Source: Pseudodesulfovibrio portus (GTDB taxonomy: Bacteria > Desulfobacterota > Desulfovibrionia > Desulfovibrionales > Desulfovibrionaceae). From it: DNA of 64,000 nucleotides. The notes beneath the pieces were generated by a model. That model saw only the letters and a program-made list of their open reading frames with translations. It made no database searches and was not told the origin of the DNA. A program made the position numbers and the translations under genes. Of this stretch, positions 38,883 through 50,435 are shown one piece after another (positions within the stretch are counted from its first letter, which is position 1; each line of letters opens with the position of its first letter). The stretch lies in contig NZ_AP026708.1 of assembly GCF_026000375.1 (NCBI RefSeq), forward strand, positions 746,501-810,500, given 5' to 3'.

Positions 38883-40451
38883 ATGGAAACAACCATGCTG
38901 CAACCTACCCGTTTTTCCCTGCGTCTGTTCACCCTCACCTATTTCGGCAGCCTGGCGCTGCTCGCCGGGGTCCATGCGGGCATCGGCCTGACCGATGACG
39001 CCCCCCTCTGGCCCGGCCTGATCGTGTCAGGCTGCCTGGCCGTGCTCGGCATCGGTCTGTGCATGTACCTCAACAGAACCGTGGTCCGACCCGCAGCGTC
39101 CCTCGCCGCCTTTGCCAACGATACGCTCAAGGGCAATTACGGCAGCGGCGACGCCATGCCGGACTCGCCCCTGTCCATCGCCGTCAAGGAACTCGTTGCC
39201 CGCTACAAGGAACGGCTCGGCTTTGCCCGCAGCATTCTCGACGGATTGCCCATGCCCATCTGCATCGTGGACACGAACCAGCATATTCAGTTCCTGAACA
39301 AGGAATGCCTGGAGATGATCGGCTCCACCAAGGAACTCGAGTACTACCACGGCAGGATGATCTCCCAGATCTTCTACAATGACGACCGCAAGTCCAAGAT
39401 TGCGGACTGCATGGACACAGACACCCGAGCCATGAACCTCGAGGCGGTGTTCAAACACGTGGACGGCAGCGACATCAACGTCCTGGCCAACCTCTTCCCG
39501 CTGCACGACGTGGAGGGCAGGGTCATCGGCGGGTGCTGCGTCTATCTGGTGACCACGGAACTCAAGCGGCACGAGGCCGAAATAGTCAGCCAGAACGAGC
39601 GCATCGCCAAGGCGGCCCTCGATGCCACCAAAATCGTCGGGGAGCTGACCTCGGCCACGGAACAGCTCCAGGTCGTGGTCCGCAAAGCCAAATCCGGGAC
39701 GCACATCCAGACCGAACGCATTGACGAGACGGCCACGGCAATGGAAGAAATGAACGCCACGGTCATGGAAGTGGCCCGCCACTCCATTGATGCCGCCGAA
39801 GAGGCCGGGGAGGCCCGCGATAAGGCCGGAGAAGGGGCCGCCATCGTCACCCAGGTGGTCACCGCAATCCATGAAGTGGCCACGCACGCGGACGGGTTGC
39901 GCTCTTCCATGGAAGAGCTGGACAACCGGTCCGAGGCCATCGGCAAGGTCCTGAGCGTCATCGAGGACATCGCGGACCAGACCAATCTCCTTGCCCTGAA
40001 CGCAGCCATCGAGGCCGCCCGCGCGGGCGATGCGGGCCGAGGCTTCGCCGTGGTCGCCGACGAGGTCCGCAAGCTGGCGGAAAAGACCATGGACGCCACC
40101 CGCGAAGTGCACTCCGCCATAACCGGCATCCAGGAGGGCGCACGGGAAAACGTCAAGGCCACGATGGTGGCCGTGGAGTCCGTGAACCGAAGCACCGAAA
40201 TGGCGGGCCGCTCCGGCGAGACCCTCAACGCCATCGTGACCATGGCCGACAACACGGCCGACCGGGTGCGGTCCATAGCCACTGCGGCCGAGCAGCAGTC
40301 CACTGCCAGCGAGGAAATCAACCGGGCCACCATGGATATCAACACCGTGTGCAACGAGACCGACCAGCTCATGACGGACGCATCGGAGGCGGTCGACCGG
40401 CTGTCCCGGATGGCCGAATCGCTCAACTCGGTAATCCGGGAAATGGAATAG
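38883..40451 (+). CDS. Methyl-accepting chemotaxis protein with PAS domain
   Basis: A 522-residue chemoreceptor. Two closely spaced membrane segments (about 18-35 and 43-62) leave almost no periplasmic loop, so sensing must be cytoplasmic or within the membrane. A PAS domain (about 110-225: [23 protein letters not shown], then [12 protein letters not shown]) is followed by the standard signalling domain with [18 protein letters not shown]. Such receptors often report redox or energy state. The ATG at 38883 or the one at 38895 could be the start; neither has a clear ribosome-binding site. Confidence 0.9.
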   Translation: METTMLQPTRFSLRLFTLTYFGSLALLAGVHAGIGLTDDAPLWPGLIVSGCLAVLGIGLCMYLNRTVVRPAASLAAFANDTLKGNYGSGDAMPDSPLSIAVKELVARYKERLGFARSILDGLPMPICIVDTNQHIQFLNKECLEMIGSTKELEYYHGRMISQIFYNDDRKSKIADCMDTDTRAMNLEAVFKHVDGSDINVLANLFPLHDVEGRVIGGCCVYLVTTELKRHEAEIVSQNERIAKAALDATKIVGELTSATEQLQVVVRKAKSGTHIQTERIDETATAMEEMNATVMEVARHSIDAAEEAGEARDKAGEGAAIVTQVVTAIHEVATHADGLRSSMEELDNRSEAIGKVLSVIEDIADQTNLLALNAAIEAARAGDAGRGFAVVADEVRKLAEKTMDATREVHSAITGIQEGARENVKATMVAVESVNRSTEMAGRSGETLNAIVTMADNTADRVRSIATAAEQQSTASEEINRATMDINTVCNETDQLMTDASEAVDRLSRMAESLNSVIREME

Positions 40452-40453
40452 CC

Positions 40454-40494
40454 AAAAAAAAGCCCCCCTCCGAAATCGGAGGGGGGCTTTTTTT
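40454..40494. terminator. Bidirectional terminator between chemoreceptor and hup
   Basis: A run of eight A, GCCCCCCTCCGA, two-base loop, TCGGAGGGGGGC and a run of T. It serves the two converging genes on either side. Confidence 0.92.
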
Positions 40495-40512
40495 ATACTA
40501 TAACGTAGCTAC

Positions 40513-40785
40513 TTACTTCACGGCATCCTTCAGGACCTTGCCGGGTTTGAACTGAGCGACCTTGGTGGCCGGAATCTTGATTTCAGCACCAGTGCGGGGG
40601 TTGCGGCCGGTGCGCGCCTTGCGCTGGGAAACACTAAAAGTGCCGAAACCGGTCAGGGTCAGTTTATTGCCGGCAGCCAGCTCGCTCTGGATGATCTCCA
40701 GGATGGCGTTCATGGATGCTTCGGCCTGGGCCTTGGAGGAACCGTTCTTTTCGGCGATCTTCGCTACGAGTTCAGCTTTGGTCAT
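40513..40785 (-). CDS. hup: HU-type DNA-binding protein
   Basis: A 90-residue nucleoid protein of the HU/IHF family: MTKAELVAKIAEKNGSSKAQAE at the N-terminus, GFGTFSVSQRKARTGRNP (the arm with the GRNP turn) and IPATKVAQFKPGKVLKDAV at the end. It bends DNA without strong sequence preference. AGGAGAG lies upstream of the ATG. Monocistronic, ended by the shared terminator. Confidence 0.96.
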   Translation of the reverse strand: MTKAELVAKIAEKNGSSKAQAEASMNAILEIIQSELAAGNKLTLTGFGTFSVSQRKARTGRNPRTGAEIKIPATKVAQFKPGKVLKDAVK

Positions 40786-40881
40786 AAAAAAACTCTCCTA
40801 TACTTGTTGATTGATGCTTTGACTGGTGACACGCAAATCACTTCTCGAACTCATACACGGTCAAAATGGTTATGGGAAGAC

Positions 40882-40917
40882 AAAAAGCGGCCTCAGGCAA
40901 CACTTTTTACGCTTTTT
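40882..40917 (-). terminator. Possible terminator after rlpA
   Basis: AAAAAGCG (40882-40889) and CGCTTTTT (40910-40917) can pair and enclose GCCTCAGGC. On the minus strand the T run follows the stem. Confidence 0.45.
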
Positions 40918-40936
40918 CCCACATTGTGAAACACTA

Positions 40937-41671
40937 ACTGATGATGTAGCTGGTGGGGAATTGATCCTTCAGGCGGGAAAGCACTTCCTCGGCCTTGTCG
41001 CGGGAATTGAAACTCCCGGCCTGGACGATGTGCAGTACCTGGCCGTCACGCGAAACCGTGACGATATTCGACCCGGAGTACCCGGCGTTTCTCAGGCGGG
41101 CATGCACCCGCTCGGCATTGGATCGCACCGCGAACGCGCCCACGCGCACATGAAAGCGCTTCACCGGAGAGACGACCGTCTGCGACGGCCTGGCAGGGTG
41201 GGACCCCACGGCGGTGATCCGGACCCGGGCCACCCCCTGGTCCACGGTGCCCAGCCGCCTGGCCGCCCCATAGGAGAGGTCGAGAATGCGGCCGCGCACG
41301 AACGGCCCCCGGTCATTGATGGTCAGGACGATGGACCGGTTGTTGGACAGGTTGGTCACCTGCACCCTGGTCCCCAGGGGCAGGGTCTTGTGGGCGGCGG
41401 ACAGCCCGTACATGTCGTAGGTCTGGCCGTTGGCCGTCTTCCTGCCGTGAAAATCGCTGCCGTACCAGGAGGCGTTGCCCACCTCGTCGTACCCCCGGGC
41501 CGACTTGAGCGGATAGTATGTCCGGCCCAGGACCGTGTAGGGGCGCGTCTTGGCGTCGTAGACGGCGGGCGCACCCGGCGTGGAAGCCGGGGGCGTGGAA
41601 TAGATGCGGGACGAACACCCGGCCATCCACATGAGCCCCACCAGGGCGATGCATGTCAAAACCCGGAACAT
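40937..41671 (-). CDS. rlpA: RlpA-type septal ring lipoprotein with SPOR domain
   Basis: A lipoprotein of about 245 residues. The signal peptide ends in a lipobox (WMAGC, Cys19). The double-psi beta-barrel (about 70-150) has GNASWYGSDFHGRKTANGQTYD, SAAHKTLPLGT and the catalytic-type Asp in NDRGPFV. A SPOR domain (about 170-245) binds denuded peptidoglycan at division sites. RlpA proteins cleave glycan strands lacking stem peptides or act in septation. I start at 41671 because GGAGGAGCC lies directly before that ATG; a longer reading to 41749 adds 26 non-signal residues. Confidence 0.92.
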
Positions 41672-41786
41672 GGCTCCTCCGTCAACGGTTGGTGCCGGTC
41701 GGTGACAAATCTTGAGTTTCTCTAGAAAACCTATGGCAAGTCGCGGCAAAAGGCAACCTGCCGATACCGGACGGCCCTGATCCGGC

Positions 41787-43199
41787 TCACCCCCTGTGGA
41801 TATAGCGCGGTTTGACCATGTTCTCCGGCTTGAGGATGTCGTCCAGTTCCTCGCGGCTCAGGTAGCCCTTTTCCAGCACGATCTCGTAGACGGACCCGCC
41901 GGTCTTCATGGCCTCCTTGGCTATCTCGGCGGACCGCTCGTAACCGATGAACGGATTGAGCGCCGTGACCAGCCCGATGGAATTCTCCACCATCTCCCTG
42001 CACCGCTCCCGATTGGCCGTGATGCCCGACACGCAGGAATCGGCCAGGGTGAGGCTGGCGCGGCGCAGCATGTTGATGGACTGAAAGAGCGAGTAGCCGA
42101 TGACCGGCTCCATGACGTTGAGCTCCAGCTGTCCGGCCTCGCTGGCCATGGACACGGTCACGTCGAAACCGACCACGGCAAAGGCCACCTGATTGACCAC
42201 CTCCGGGATGACCGGATTGACCTTGCCCGGCATGATGGAGGAGCCGGGCTGCATGGGCGGCAGGTTGATCTCGTTCAACCCGCAACGGGGGCCGCTGGAG
42301 AGCAGGCGCAGGTCGTTGCAGATCTTGGACAGCTTGACCGCGACACGCTTGAGCACGCCCGAAAGCTGGACGTAGACCCCGGTGTCCTGGGTTGCCTCCA
42401 CCAGGTCCGGCGAGGAAATCAGTTGCAGGGTCGTGGCCTCGACGAGCTTCTCCGTGACCGTGCGGGTATAGTCGGGATGGGCGTTGAGCCCCGTGCCGAT
42501 GGCCGTGGCCCCCATGTTTATCTCGTGCACCAGGGCCTGGGCCTCGTCCAGGCGCTGGATATCCTCGCCGATCATGACCGACCAGGCCGAAAACTCCTGG
42601 CCGAGCGTCATGGGCACGGCGTCCTGCAGCTGGGTGCGGCCCATCTTGAGCACATCCGAAAATTCCACGCCCTTGGCCTTGAAGGCCTTGCGCAGGTGGT
42701 CCATGGCCTCCATCAATTCCCTGATGTCCAGAATCAGGGCGATGTTCAGGGCCGACGGGTACACGTCGTTGGTGGACTGGCACATGTTCACGTCGTTGAG
42801 CGGGTGCAGGAATTCGTATTGCCCCTTTTCCCGCCCCATGATTTCCAGAGCCCGGTTGCAGATGACCTCGTTGGCGTTCATGTTGGCCGAGGTGCCCGCC
42901 CCGCCCTGCATGACGTCCACCACGAACTGGTCGTGCAGGTGCCCCGACAGCAGCTCGCCGCAGGCCCGGGCAATGGCCCGGCTCTTGTCCTCGTCCAGAA
43001 GCCCGAGGGAGGCGTTGGCCTCGGCTGCGGCCAGTTTGACGTAGGCCAGGGCGCTGATCAGCCTCGGATAATGGGAGAGGGGAATGCCCGATATATGAAA
43101 ATTGTCCATGGCCCGTTTGGTCTGAACGCCATAGTAGGCGTCCGCCGGAACCCTGACCTCGCCCAGACTGTCGTGTTCGATCCTATATTCCTGACTCAT
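41787..43199 (-). CDS. aspA: Aspartate ammonia-lyase
   Basis: A 470-residue member of the fumarase/aspartase family, converting aspartate to fumarate and ammonia. It has IEHDSLGEVRVPADAYYGVQT at the N-terminus, as aspartases do, VMQGGAGTSANMNANEVI near 100, and the signature GSSIMPGKVNP near 320. Length and the N-terminal motif favour aspartase over class II fumarase. AAGGAAGG lies upstream of the ATG at 43199. Monocistronic; fumarate made here could feed fumarate respiration or the partial TCA pathway. Confidence 0.92.
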   Translation of the reverse strand: MSQEYRIEHDSLGEVRVPADAYYGVQTKRAMDNFHISGIPLSHYPRLISALAYVKLAAAEANASLGLLDEDKSRAIARACGELLSGHLHDQFVVDVMQGGAGTSANMNANEVICNRALEIMGREKGQYEFLHPLNDVNMCQSTNDVYPSALNIALILDIRELMEAMDHLRKAFKAKGVEFSDVLKMGRTQLQDAVPMTLGQEFSAWSVMIGEDIQRLDEAQALVHEINMGATAIGTGLNAHPDYTRTVTEKLVEATTLQLISSPDLVEATQDTGVYVQLSGVLKRVAVKLSKICNDLRLLSSGPRCGLNEINLPPMQPGSSIMPGKVNPVIPEVVNQVAFAVVGFDVTVSMASEAGQLELNVMEPVIGYSLFQSINMLRRASLTLADSCVSGITANRERCREMVENSIGLVTALNPFIGYERSAEIAKEAMKTGGSVYEIVLEKGYLSREELDDILKPENMVKPRYIHRG

Positions 43200-43439
43200 C
43201 TGCCCTTCCTTTATGATGTTTTGTGAGAGGGTACACCATCCCGGGAAGGAGTGGAACGGATTTAGAACGCCCTTTTGCGAAATCCGGGAAGGCAAACAGG
43301 CGCGGCGGGATTCGGAACCCCGACCGCCCCGGCGTCACGACATTCCGCCCCGTCACGCAATCTCTCCTTGCCAGCGGCCATCAATTCGGTTAACCGCTTG
43401 CCTGCGCACTTGCGCCCATTACATATTTCTGGAGAGACC

Positions 43440-45281
<1,842 letters not shown>

Positions 45282-45308
45282 ACCGGGAAATCCCCGGATG
45301 CATTTAAC

Positions 45309-45338
45309 AGGACTGCGGTTTTCCGCAGTCCTTTTTTT
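45309..45338 (+). terminator. Terminator after typA
   Basis: AGGACTGCGG pairs with CCGCAGTCCT around TTTT and is followed by a run of T. Confidence 0.92.
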
Positions 45339-45358
45339 GTGCCGGAACACGGTACTGT

Positions 45359-45376
45359 TATGCTAAAAATAGCATA
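45359..45376. promoter_or_regulatory. TATGCTA palindrome, upstream wtp operator
   Basis: TATGCTA-AAAA-TAGCATA, perfect 7-base arms, ends 27 bases before the -35 of the wtp promoter. A related, shorter repeat lies over that promoter. A metal-responsive repressor of the ModE or TunR kind is a reasonable binder (inference). Confidence 0.65.
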
Positions 45377-45403
45377 CCATATCAATCTGAATTAACAGAA
45401 CAA

Positions 45404-45432
45404 TTGACATGTTATGCCTGCATCAGCATACA
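45404..45432 (+). promoter_or_regulatory. wtpABC promoter overlapped by second operator
   Basis: TTGACA (45404-45409), 17-base spacer, CATACA (45427-45432). Within the spacer and -10 lies TATGC (45413-45417) and its inverse GCATA (45426-45430), the core of the TATGCTA palindrome upstream. A protein bound there would block RNA polymerase. Confidence 0.6.
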
Positions 45433-45476
45433 CTTCAGGTGCGATTTCGCAATCCAAACAGCCAAGGAGAAAGGAT

Positions 45477-46457
45477 ATGAAACGCATCGTCGCCACTGTT
45501 GTCGCCACCATGCTGCTGGCCGTGCCCATGCTGCTGGCGTCGGGCACGGCCCAGGCCGAGCCTTCCGGGAAACTGATCATCTTCCACGCGGGAAGCCTGT
45601 CGGTTCCCTTCGCCGAAATCGAGAAGAATTTCGAAAAAATGTACCCCGAGGTCGATGTCCTGCGCGAGGCGGGCGGTTCCACCAAGATGGCCCGCCTGAT
45701 CTCCGAAGTGGGCAAGCCCGCCGACATCATGGCCTCGGCCGACTTTGTGGTCATCGACAAGAACCTGATCCCCAAGTTCGCTTCCTGGAACGTCCGCTTC
45801 GCCTCAAACCAGATGGTCCTGTGCTACACCGACAAGTCCAAGTTCGCGGACGAGATCAACAGCGACAACTGGACGGACATCCTGCTGCGTGAAGGCGTGG
45901 TCTGGGGCCATTCCGATCCCAACCTGGACCCCTGCGGCTACCGCTCCCTGATGGTCCTGCAACTGGCCGAGAAATTCTACGGAAAGGTCGGCCTCTATGA
46001 AGCATTCCTCGCCAACCGCCCCGAGAAGAACGTCCGGCCCAAGTCCGTTGAACTCATCTCCCTGCTCCAGTCCGGCCACATGGACTACGCCTGGGAATAC
46101 CTGTCCGTTGCCGTGCAGCACGGGCTCAAGTACGTCACCCTGGACAAGCACCTGAACCTCGGCGACTACTCCATGACCCCGTACTACTCCTCGGCCAAGG
46201 TGCAGGTCACCGGCAAGAAGCCCGGCACCTTCATCGAGCGCGTGGGCAAGTCCATAACCTACGGCGTGACCAAGATCGACAAGGCCCCCAATTCCGAGGC
46301 CGCCGACGCCTTCCTGGCATACCTGTTCGCGCCCGACGGCGGGCTCAAGATCCTCAAGGACATGGGACAGCCTCCCTTTGATCCCGTGCGGACCACCGCC
46401 GACGGCATGTCCAAGCTGCCCGAATCCCTCAAGGCGCTGGTGACCGTCGCCGAATAA
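45477..46457 (+). CDS. wtpA: Tungstate/molybdate ABC transporter, substrate-binding protein WtpA
   Basis: A 326-residue periplasmic oxyanion-binding protein with a signal peptide (1-27, ending TAQA). The mature part follows Wtp[69 protein letters not shown] and [23 protein letters not shown]. WtpA binds tungstate and molybdate very tightly. AAGGAG and AAGG lie just before the ATG at 45477. First gene of a three-gene operon with permease and ATPase, controlled by the operators at 45359-45432. Confidence 0.92.
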   Translation: MKRIVATVVATMLLAVPMLLASGTAQAEPSGKLIIFHAGSLSVPFAEIEKNFEKMYPEVDVLREAGGSTKMARLISEVGKPADIMASADFVVIDKNLIPKFASWNVRFASNQMVLCYTDKSKFADEINSDNWTDILLREGVVWGHSDPNLDPCGYRSLMVLQLAEKFYGKVGLYEAFLANRPEKNVRPKSVELISLLQSGHMDYAWEYLSVAVQHGLKYVTLDKHLNLGDYSMTPYYSSAKVQVTGKKPGTFIERVGKSITYGVTKIDKAPNSEAADAFLAYLFAPDGGLKILKDMGQPPFDPVRTTADGMSKLPESLKALVTVAE

Positions 46458-46460
46458 CCC

Positions 46461-47288
46461 ATGACCAAAGCAACCAACCGTGGGGAGGGGGCGCTCCTGC
46501 GCTCCCTCCCCGGACACATTTTCCAGGGATGGATGGCGGTCTCGGCGGGCCTGGTCCTGCTGTTCATCGCCGTTCCCCTGGCCACCACCCTGACCGCGCC
46601 CACCGGCGAAATCCTGCTGGAGACCCTGGCCGATCCCGCCGTGCTCCAATCGGTCTGGCTGTCCATGTCCACTTCGGCCACGGCTGCGGCCATCGCCTTC
46701 GTCTTCGGCACGCCGCTCGCCTACTTCCTGGCCCGCAACGATTTTCCCGGCAAGAAGATCGTGGAGAGCCTGGTGGACCTGCCGATAATGATCCCCCACC
46801 CGGTGGTGGGCATCGCCCTGCTCAGCCTGACCAGCCCCAACATGTGGTTCGGCGAATTCCTGCGTTCCCTGGGCGTGGAGATCATGGGCACCAGGACCGG
46901 CATCGTGTGCGTGCTGGTGTTCGTGGGCATGCCCTTTTACGTGAACACGGCCAAATCCGGCATGGAATCCATCCCCCGGCGCATGGAGAACGTGTCCCGC
47001 TCCCTGGGCGCCGGGTCAGCGGCCACCTTTTTCCGCATCACCCTGCCCCTGTGCTGGAGGTACATGCTGGTGGGCATGATCATGTGCATGGCCCGCGCCA
47101 TCTCCGAATTCGGGGCCATCATCATCGTGGCCTACCACCCCATGATCGCCCCGGTGCTGATGTACGAGCGGTTCACCGCATACGGACTGACCTATTCCCA
47201 GCCCGTGGCCGTCATCCTCATCGTGGTCAGCATGCTCTTCTTCCTGCTGCTCAGGTCCATGTCGCTGACCAAGTCGGAGGCGCGATGA
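46461..47288 (+). CDS. wtpB: Tungstate/molybdate ABC transporter permease
   Basis: A 275-residue membrane permease with five to six helices and the ABC coupling motif (EAA-type: SRSLGAGSAATFFRITLPLCWRY near 180). FVFGTPLAYFLARNDFPGK is typical of ModB/WtpB. It forms the channel through which the ATPase drives tungstate or molybdate. It starts 3 bases after wtpA and overlaps the ATPase start by 4 bases (ATGA), so the operon is tightly coupled. Confidence 0.91.
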   Translation: MTKATNRGEGALLRSLPGHIFQGWMAVSAGLVLLFIAVPLATTLTAPTGEILLETLADPAVLQSVWLSMSTSATAAAIAFVFGTPLAYFLARNDFPGKKIVESLVDLPIMIPHPVVGIALLSLTSPNMWFGEFLRSLGVEIMGTRTGIVCVLVFVGMPFYVNTAKSGMESIPRRMENVSRSLGAGSAATFFRITLPLCWRYMLVGMIMCMARAISEFGAIIIVAYHPMIAPVLMYERFTAYGLTYSQPVAVILIVVSMLFFLLLRSMSLTKSEAR

Positions 47289-48337
47289 TCAGGCTTGACA
47301 AACTGCGCATGAACCTGCCCGGCTTCACCTTGAACGACGTGGACCTGCACGTGCGCGAGGGGGAATTCTTCGCGCTCATGGGGTCCACGGGCTCGGGCAA
47401 GACCCTGGTACTCGAATCCGTGGCCGGACTGACCCGGCTGGATTCCGGCACCGTGACCATCGGCGGGCGGGACGTGACGACGCTGCCGCCCGAAGCCCGC
47501 CGGGTGAGCCTGGTCTACCAGGACCACGCCCTGTTCCCGCACCTGACCGTGCTGCAAAACGTCATGTACGGACAGCGCTACCACGGCATAGACAAGGAGG
47601 AGGGACGGCGCGAGGCCCGCGCATTGCTGGACGCCCTGGGGCTGTCCCGATTGGAAAAGAGGAAGCCCGCCCGACTCTCCGGCGGCGAAAAGCAGCGCAC
47701 GGCCATGGCCCGCGCCCTGGCCTGCTGCCCGGACGTGGTCCTCCTGGACGAACCGCTCTCCTCCCTGGACCCGCAGTTCCGGGGCGAGCTGCGGCGCACC
47801 CTCAAGGAAATCCACGACCACCTGGGGGCCACCTTCCTCATGGTCACCCACGACTTTACCGACGCCATGGTCCTGGCCGAGCGCGGGGCGGTCATCAAGG
47901 ACGGCGCCCTGCACCAGCAGGACACCGTGGCCAACATCTTCCGCCGCCCGGCCACCCCGTTCACGGCCTCCTTCGTCGGCATGACCAACGTGTTCCCGGC
48001 CAGCTATGAGCGGGGATGCTGCACCTTTGCCGAGCACACCTTCGACGGATTGCCGGAGCTCCCCGGATGGCGCAAGGGGTTCGCGGCACTGCGACCCGAG
48101 GACGTCATCGTGGGCGCGGCCTGCGACTTCCCGTCGGGCTGGCAGGTCATGGAGGGATCGGTGGAAAGGCTGGAACGCGAGGGGTTCGTCTGGACGGCGG
48201 CGGTGCGCTGCGGCGACCGGACAATGACCGCCGTGGTGGACCGCCACATGGTCCTCAACCGGGGACTGGGCGAGGGCTCATCCGTGACCGTCGGCTTTGC
48301 CGGGGAACACCTGCACCACATGCCCGAAGCAATCTGA
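47285..48337 (+). CDS. wtpC: Tungstate/molybdate ABC transporter ATPase
   Basis: A 350-residue ABC ATPase. Walker A is GSTGSGKT near 36, Q-loop LVYQDHALFPHLT, signature LSGGEKQR near 130, Walker B VVLLDEPLSSLD and the switch His in MVTHDF. The C-terminal 120 residues contain a TOBE-like domain that in ModC/WtpC binds the oxyanion and regulates activity (here LRPEDVIVG, then EREGFVWTAAVRCGDRTMTAVV). It energises the WtpAB importer. Confidence 0.91.
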   Translation: MIRLDKLRMNLPGFTLNDVDLHVREGEFFALMGSTGSGKTLVLESVAGLTRLDSGTVTIGGRDVTTLPPEARRVSLVYQDHALFPHLTVLQNVMYGQRYHGIDKEEGRREARALLDALGLSRLEKRKPARLSGGEKQRTAMARALACCPDVVLLDEPLSSLDPQFRGELRRTLKEIHDHLGATFLMVTHDFTDAMVLAERGAVIKDGALHQQDTVANIFRRPATPFTASFVGMTNVFPASYERGCCTFAEHTFDGLPELPGWRKGFAALRPEDVIVGAACDFPSGWQVMEGSVERLEREGFVWTAAVRCGDRTMTAVVDRHMVLNRGLGEGSSVTVGFAGEHLHHMPEAI

Positions 48338-48348
48338 GGATAGAATCC

Positions 48349-49287
48349 CTAGCTGCGGCTCTGCACCGTCACGTACAGGGTCAGACCGAGCATGGTCAGG
48401 CCGATGCCCGCCCAGCCGAGGGAGCCGGGCATGGCGTGACCCAGCAGGACCGCCTCGCCCGCCAGCGAGAAGACCACCTCCATGGACTGGGTGCAGTCGG
48501 CGGCGGCCAGTTCCGCCGTGGTCCGGGCCGTGTGCCGGGCCACCAGGAACAGGGACGTGGCGATGACCCCGGAGCAGACGGCCACGATGCCGGTCTGGGC
48601 CACCTGGCCCATACTCGGCAGGGGCGGCGCGGTGAACAGGATCAGCCCGATCCATAACGGCATGGAGCCCAGGGTCAGGAGCAGCACCCGGCAAAAGGCG
48701 TCGTCCATGGCCGGATGGTCGATGACCGGGACAAAGGATTTCTCGCCTACACGGGCCTCCCATACCAGCTGGTTGCCGAAGGGGTAGGCAAAGGCCGCCG
48801 CCAGCACGGGCAGCGCGCCCCACAAGACCTCGCGCACGCTGGTGGCAGAGGCCTGTTCCACGTTGACCAGGACCACGCCCGCAAAGATGATCAGGGTCAG
48901 GGCCAACGCCTTGAGCGGCACCCTGCGCCCGAAGCCGAGGAGCACCAGCGGCGTGGCCAGGATCGTGGTCTGCCAGGTGGCCGCCACCACCCAGCCGGGC
49001 GCGAACACCGAGCTGAAGGTGATCAGCGCATAGAACACGCCGAAGCCCACGGAACCGGCAACGACCCAGAACACCCAATGCCGGAAAAACAATCTCAGCG
49101 CGTCCAGGCCCAGCCGCGCCTTGCCGGTCAGCGCCAGCCACAGGCCGAGCAGGCCGAGCATCCAGAAATAGCGTAGGCTGGCCGACCACACCCAATGCCC
49201 GCCCTCCAGAGACATGGCCCGATTGAGGACAAAGGTGGAGCTGAAAAAGAACGCGGCCAGGACGCCGATGAGCACGATGCGGAACAT
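48349..49287 (-). CDS. DMT-type exporter (multidrug resistance efflux family, PF13536-like)
   Basis: A 312-residue protein with about ten membrane helices in two repeats: FFFSSTFVLNRAMSLEGGHWVWSASLRYFWML near the N-terminus, then WQTTILATPLVLLGFGRRVPLKALALTLIIF, and FPFGNQLVWE-like middle region. It belongs to the drug/metabolite transporter superfamily; substrate unknown. The start is uncertain: the ATG at 49287 gives a normal first helix but has no ribosome-binding site, while a GTG at 49335 adds 16 residues behind GGAG. Convergent with wtpC; only 11 bases separate them. Confidence 0.82.
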   Translation of the reverse strand: MFRIVLIGVLAAFFFSSTFVLNRAMSLEGGHWVWSASLRYFWMLGLLGLWLALTGKARLGLDALRLFFRHWVFWVVAGSVGFGVFYALITFSSVFAPGWVVAATWQTTILATPLVLLGFGRRVPLKALALTLIIFAGVVLVNVEQASATSVREVLWGALPVLAAAFAYPFGNQLVWEARVGEKSFVPVIDHPAMDDAFCRVLLLTLGSMPLWIGLILFTAPPLPSMGQVAQTGIVAVCSGVIATSLFLVARHTARTTAELAAADCTQSMEVVFSLAGEAVLLGHAMPGSLGWAGIGLTMLGLTLYVTVQSRS

Positions 49288-49392
49288 GACGGGAAAAATG
49301 GCATTTCCACCCGGCCCTGTCCATTGACTTTTCACAGGCTCCGGGTAGTATTCGAATCAATCCTGTTGCACCTTCAACAGTTACGAATCCAC

Positions 49393-50319
49393 ATGAAGAT
49401 ACCGTTCATCAGACAATCCACCATCGACTACTGGAACGAATGCAGGACCCACGGCCTGTCCCTGTTCGACTTCATCCACGGCTACGTCTACAGCCGCTGG
49501 TGCTTCCACTATATCGGCCTGGCCGGGGACAGGGGCCCGTGGTGGCGCTGGCTCTGGGCCCCGCTGGTCTTCATCATCGACAAGCACTCGCCGTTCCATC
49601 CCACCGAAGACAACCGAACCGGCGACCCCAACCAGAAAAAGCCGACCTGGGGCGACCAGTACCACGGCAAGCCCCTGCCGCTTGAAGAAGCCACGAAGCT
49701 GATCAGGCTCGATCGCCCGGTGAATACGGAACTCCCTGAGCAGGTCCTGCCCTACACCCGGTGCCGGGACATCGTCCTGAACGGCAATCCGCGCCTCGTG
49801 CTCCTGGACTGTCCCTGCCGTGCGGGGATGAAAAACCCCTGTACACCCACGGAAGTCTGTGTGCTGGTGGGCGATCCGTTCGCCGGATTCATGCTCGAAC
49901 ACCACCCGGACAAGACGCGCGAGATCACCCGCGAGGAAGCCCTCAGGATCATCCGCCAGGAACAGGCGCGCGGCCACGTGTCCCACGCCTTTTTCAAGGA
50001 CATCGCGCTGGGCCGGTTCTACGCCATCTGCAATTGCTGCTCCTGCTGCTGCGGGGCCATGAAGGCGCAGCGCCACGGCATGAACATGCTCTGCTCGTCC
50101 GGCTACCTGGCCGAGGTGGACCCGGATAAATGCGTCAAGTGCGGCACCTGCGCCGAGAAGTGCCAGTTCAAGGCCATCGGCTTCAACAAGGAGTCGGCCT
50201 TCATCCGCGAGGACCGATGCATGGGCTGCGGGGTCTGCACCCTGTCATGCAGCAAGGACGCCCTCAGGCTCAGACTCGCCCCGGAAAAAGGCGCGCCGAT
50301 TTTGGTGGACGAGTTGTAA
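49393..50319 (+). CDS. Ferredoxin-type protein with CNCCSCCC motif
   Basis: A 308-residue protein ending in two [4Fe-4S] ferredoxin motifs (CVKCGTCAEKC near 247, CMGCGVCTLSC near 276). Before them come DCPCRAGMKNPC and the unusual CNCCSCCCGAMKA (near 215-227), a cysteine-packed segment found in a family of 4Fe-4S proteins of anaerobes. The N-terminal 110 residues are rich in Trp and Tyr with one hydrophobic stretch (LWAPLVFIID), perhaps membrane-associated. It is probably an electron carrier with extra clusters; its partner is unknown. Monocistronic, followed by a terminator. Confidence 0.85.
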   Translation: MKIPFIRQSTIDYWNECRTHGLSLFDFIHGYVYSRWCFHYIGLAGDRGPWWRWLWAPLVFIIDKHSPFHPTEDNRTGDPNQKKPTWGDQYHGKPLPLEEATKLIRLDRPVNTELPEQVLPYTRCRDIVLNGNPRLVLLDCPCRAGMKNPCTPTEVCVLVGDPFAGFMLEHHPDKTREITREEALRIIRQEQARGHVSHAFFKDIALGRFYAICNCCSCCCGAMKAQRHGMNMLCSSGYLAEVDPDKCVKCGTCAEKCQFKAIGFNKESAFIREDRCMGCGVCTLSCSKDALRLRLAPEKGAPILVDEL

Positions 50320-50384
50320 AAACGCTCCGGGCTGCTTCGCGGGGTGTGGGCCGTTGCGAAACGAACATTCAGGTCACCAACCAA

Positions 50385-50417
50385 AAAAGGCGGACGGGCA
50401 TTGCCCGTCCGCCTTTT
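50385..50417. terminator. Bidirectional terminator
   Basis: AAAAGGCGGACGGGC pairs perfectly with GCCCGTCCGCCTTTT around a 3-base loop, between two converging genes. Confidence 0.92.
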
Positions 50418-50435
50418 GTATTCGTTTCGCGGTCG

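Noticed and set aside
41787..43199. Class II fumarase
   Set aside because: The N-terminal VPADAYYGVQT block and overall match favour aspartase, although the families share the GSSxMPxKxNP signature.
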